This document shows, piece by piece, positions 62,804 through 64,000 of a DNA stretch of 64,000 bases. Numbering within the stretch: the first letter of the stretch is position 1; each line of letters starts with the position of its first letter. A program made the translations under genes and the position numbers. The notes under the pieces were generated by a model that was not told where the DNA came from, ran no database searches, and worked only from the letters and a program-made list of their open reading frames with translations. This DNA comes from CAVRUD01 sp963849635 (lineage in GTDB: Bacteria > Chloroflexota > Chloroflexia > Thermomicrobiales > UBA6265), in NCBI GenBank assembly GCA_963849635.1, contig CAWKIA010000045.1:223912-287911 (forward strand). The letters are read 5' to 3'.

Positions 62804-64000
62804 TCAACCGGTAACTGACTCTATCAAGAAAACGGCGCCAGCGCGCGGCGCTACAAGCCAACCGTCATTATCACTATACGTAACTAACTCGGAACTCAGT
62901 GCAAGTGTTCCACCGGAAGGAATACTAAGAACATGCGGGCGATCTGACCGGTTGAGCACAACGATGGCGGCGCCGGTCGGGGCATCGATACGGACGACGT
63001 AAAAACCATCGTCGCTTGCAGCCAAGGTTGTACGGGAACCGTCCCAGAGACCCTGACAGTTTCGGCGAAGCGCGATGAGGGCAGTGAAAAACGCACGGAG
63101 GTCTTGATCTTGCCTGTCTTCCGAGGGCATCAGGACGCGGGATTCCTCTGGACGACGCGACCCGTCTGGATACTCCAGGTCACGTGCCTGGTTCAGTCCA
63201 ACCTCGGTGCCGTAGTAGATGATTGGTGGGTGAGGCAAGGTGAACTGGCAGATTGCGGCGAGCTTCAGTGTTCGCTTGTCGCCATTGGCAATCCAGAGGA
63301 ATCGATTCATGTCGTGGTTGTCGAGGAAAGTCGGAAGAACGTAGTCGGCTGGGAAATAGCTCAAATGCCGCCGCAAAAAGTGGTCGAACTCGCTCGCCGT
63401 AACGGTTTCGAACGCGAAGAAGGAGCGGATCTGCTGTAAGAGCAGGAAGTCGAGCGTGCCGTCGAGGCGGCCCTGATACGATCGCTGGAGTTCGGCGGTT
63501 TCGACGATCTCACCGATTGTGACTGATTCTGGCTTGACAGCGCGGGTGGCAGCGCGGAACTCCGACCAGAAGGCATGGGTTGGACCGTTGGCGTAGTCGA
63601 GTCGGAATCCGTCGGCGCCGCGCTCCAACCAATACACGGCCGCGTCGATGAGGTAGCGGCGCGCGTCTGCGGACTCGACGTTGACCTGGGGCATGGTCGA
63701 TACGCCGAAGAACGACCGGTAGCCGGGAGGCTCTGGCGTAAAGGTGAACCAGGAACGCTCCGGTGCGGTCTGGACTCATCGCGCGCGGCCAGAAACCGGG
63801 GATGTTCGTCCGAGACGTGGTTCGCGACAAAGTCGAGGATCACGCGGATACCTTGAGCATGTGCCTCGTGGAATAGCTGGTCCAGATCCGAGACGGTGCC
63901 GAGGCGCGGTTCGACCGATGTGTAGTCCGTCGCGTCGTACCCATGGTGCGTGGGAGACGGAAAGAGTGGCGAGAGCCAGAGACAGGTGATGCCGAGATCG
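62804..64000 (-). CDS. GH13 alpha-amylase-family glycosidase (5' truncated by window edge, one frameshift)
   Basis: The gene runs off the window at its 5' end. All four GH13 regions are present: ILDFVANHVSDEHP (region I), GFRLDYANG with the nucleophile Asp (II), TIGEIVETAEL with the acid Glu (III) and FLDNHDMNR (IV). The C-terminal beta domain ends VFLIESVTG. Near 63755 one base appears missing between ESRPHRS and WFTFTPEPPGYRS. It is probably cytoplasmic and acts on alpha-glucosides or maltodextrins. Confidence 0.85.

Overview
The window is high-GC, gene-dense bacterial DNA from one chromosome. The gene set fits a Chloroflexota bacterium, most likely Thermomicrobia-like: a DUF3105 + DUF305 pair, Tat-exported sugar-binding protein, MEP-pathway ispG, a UbiA/MenA-type prenyltransferase, and a secreted protein with Pro-Thr linkers. 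The taxonomic call is inference from gene content; no rRNA or tRNA gene was found.

Layout. (1) 1-12.1 kb is a carbohydrate-catabolism region. It holds a sugar isomerase, an operon for an ABC sugar importer plus a Gfo/Idh dehydrogenase, an SDR-GntR-cyclase operon, a sarcosine-oxidase-like enzyme, ThuA and a second Gfo/Idh protein. Both operon promoters (near 5.88 and 8.36 kb) carry the same 12-bp operator-like site just downstream of the -10 box, so the encoded GntR repressor probably controls both. (2) 12.2-18.9 kb has a serine hydrolase, a secreted VWA protein and a 1148-residue secreted protein built from about 11 copies of a ~65-residue module that I do not recognise. (3) 18.9-26.1 kb carries a phosphoesterase, a prenyltransferase, an SsuABC/NMT1-type importer, an enolase-superfamily enzyme and ispG. 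(4) 26.2-32 kb carries rseP, alanine dehydrogenase, a XerC/D recombinase and glycyl-tRNA synthetase. All four are broken by many single-base insertions and no deletions. (5) 32-41.2 kb has exported proteins (Tat protein, S41 protease), DUF3105/DUF305, mutY, a DsbA-like protein, coaE and a GNAT. (6) 41.2-64 kb is largely housekeeping: ABC-F, lysA, rpoD, obg, plsC, cmk, an rluB-type gene, a D-Ala-D-Ala carboxypeptidase, rph, rarA, tsaC and uvrC. It ends in a metallopeptidase-like gene and a GH13 gene cut by the window edge.

The most interesting points are: the 11-module secreted protein; a HisC-like aminotransferase in which the PLP lysine is replaced by threonine; the shared operator pair; several intergenic regions built as mirrored short-unit repeats directly after TAG stops; two 148-bp copies of an inverted-repeat element; and the cluster of +1 insertions, which most likely reflects assembly error but has a striking one-sided sign and an apparent codon-boundary phase.
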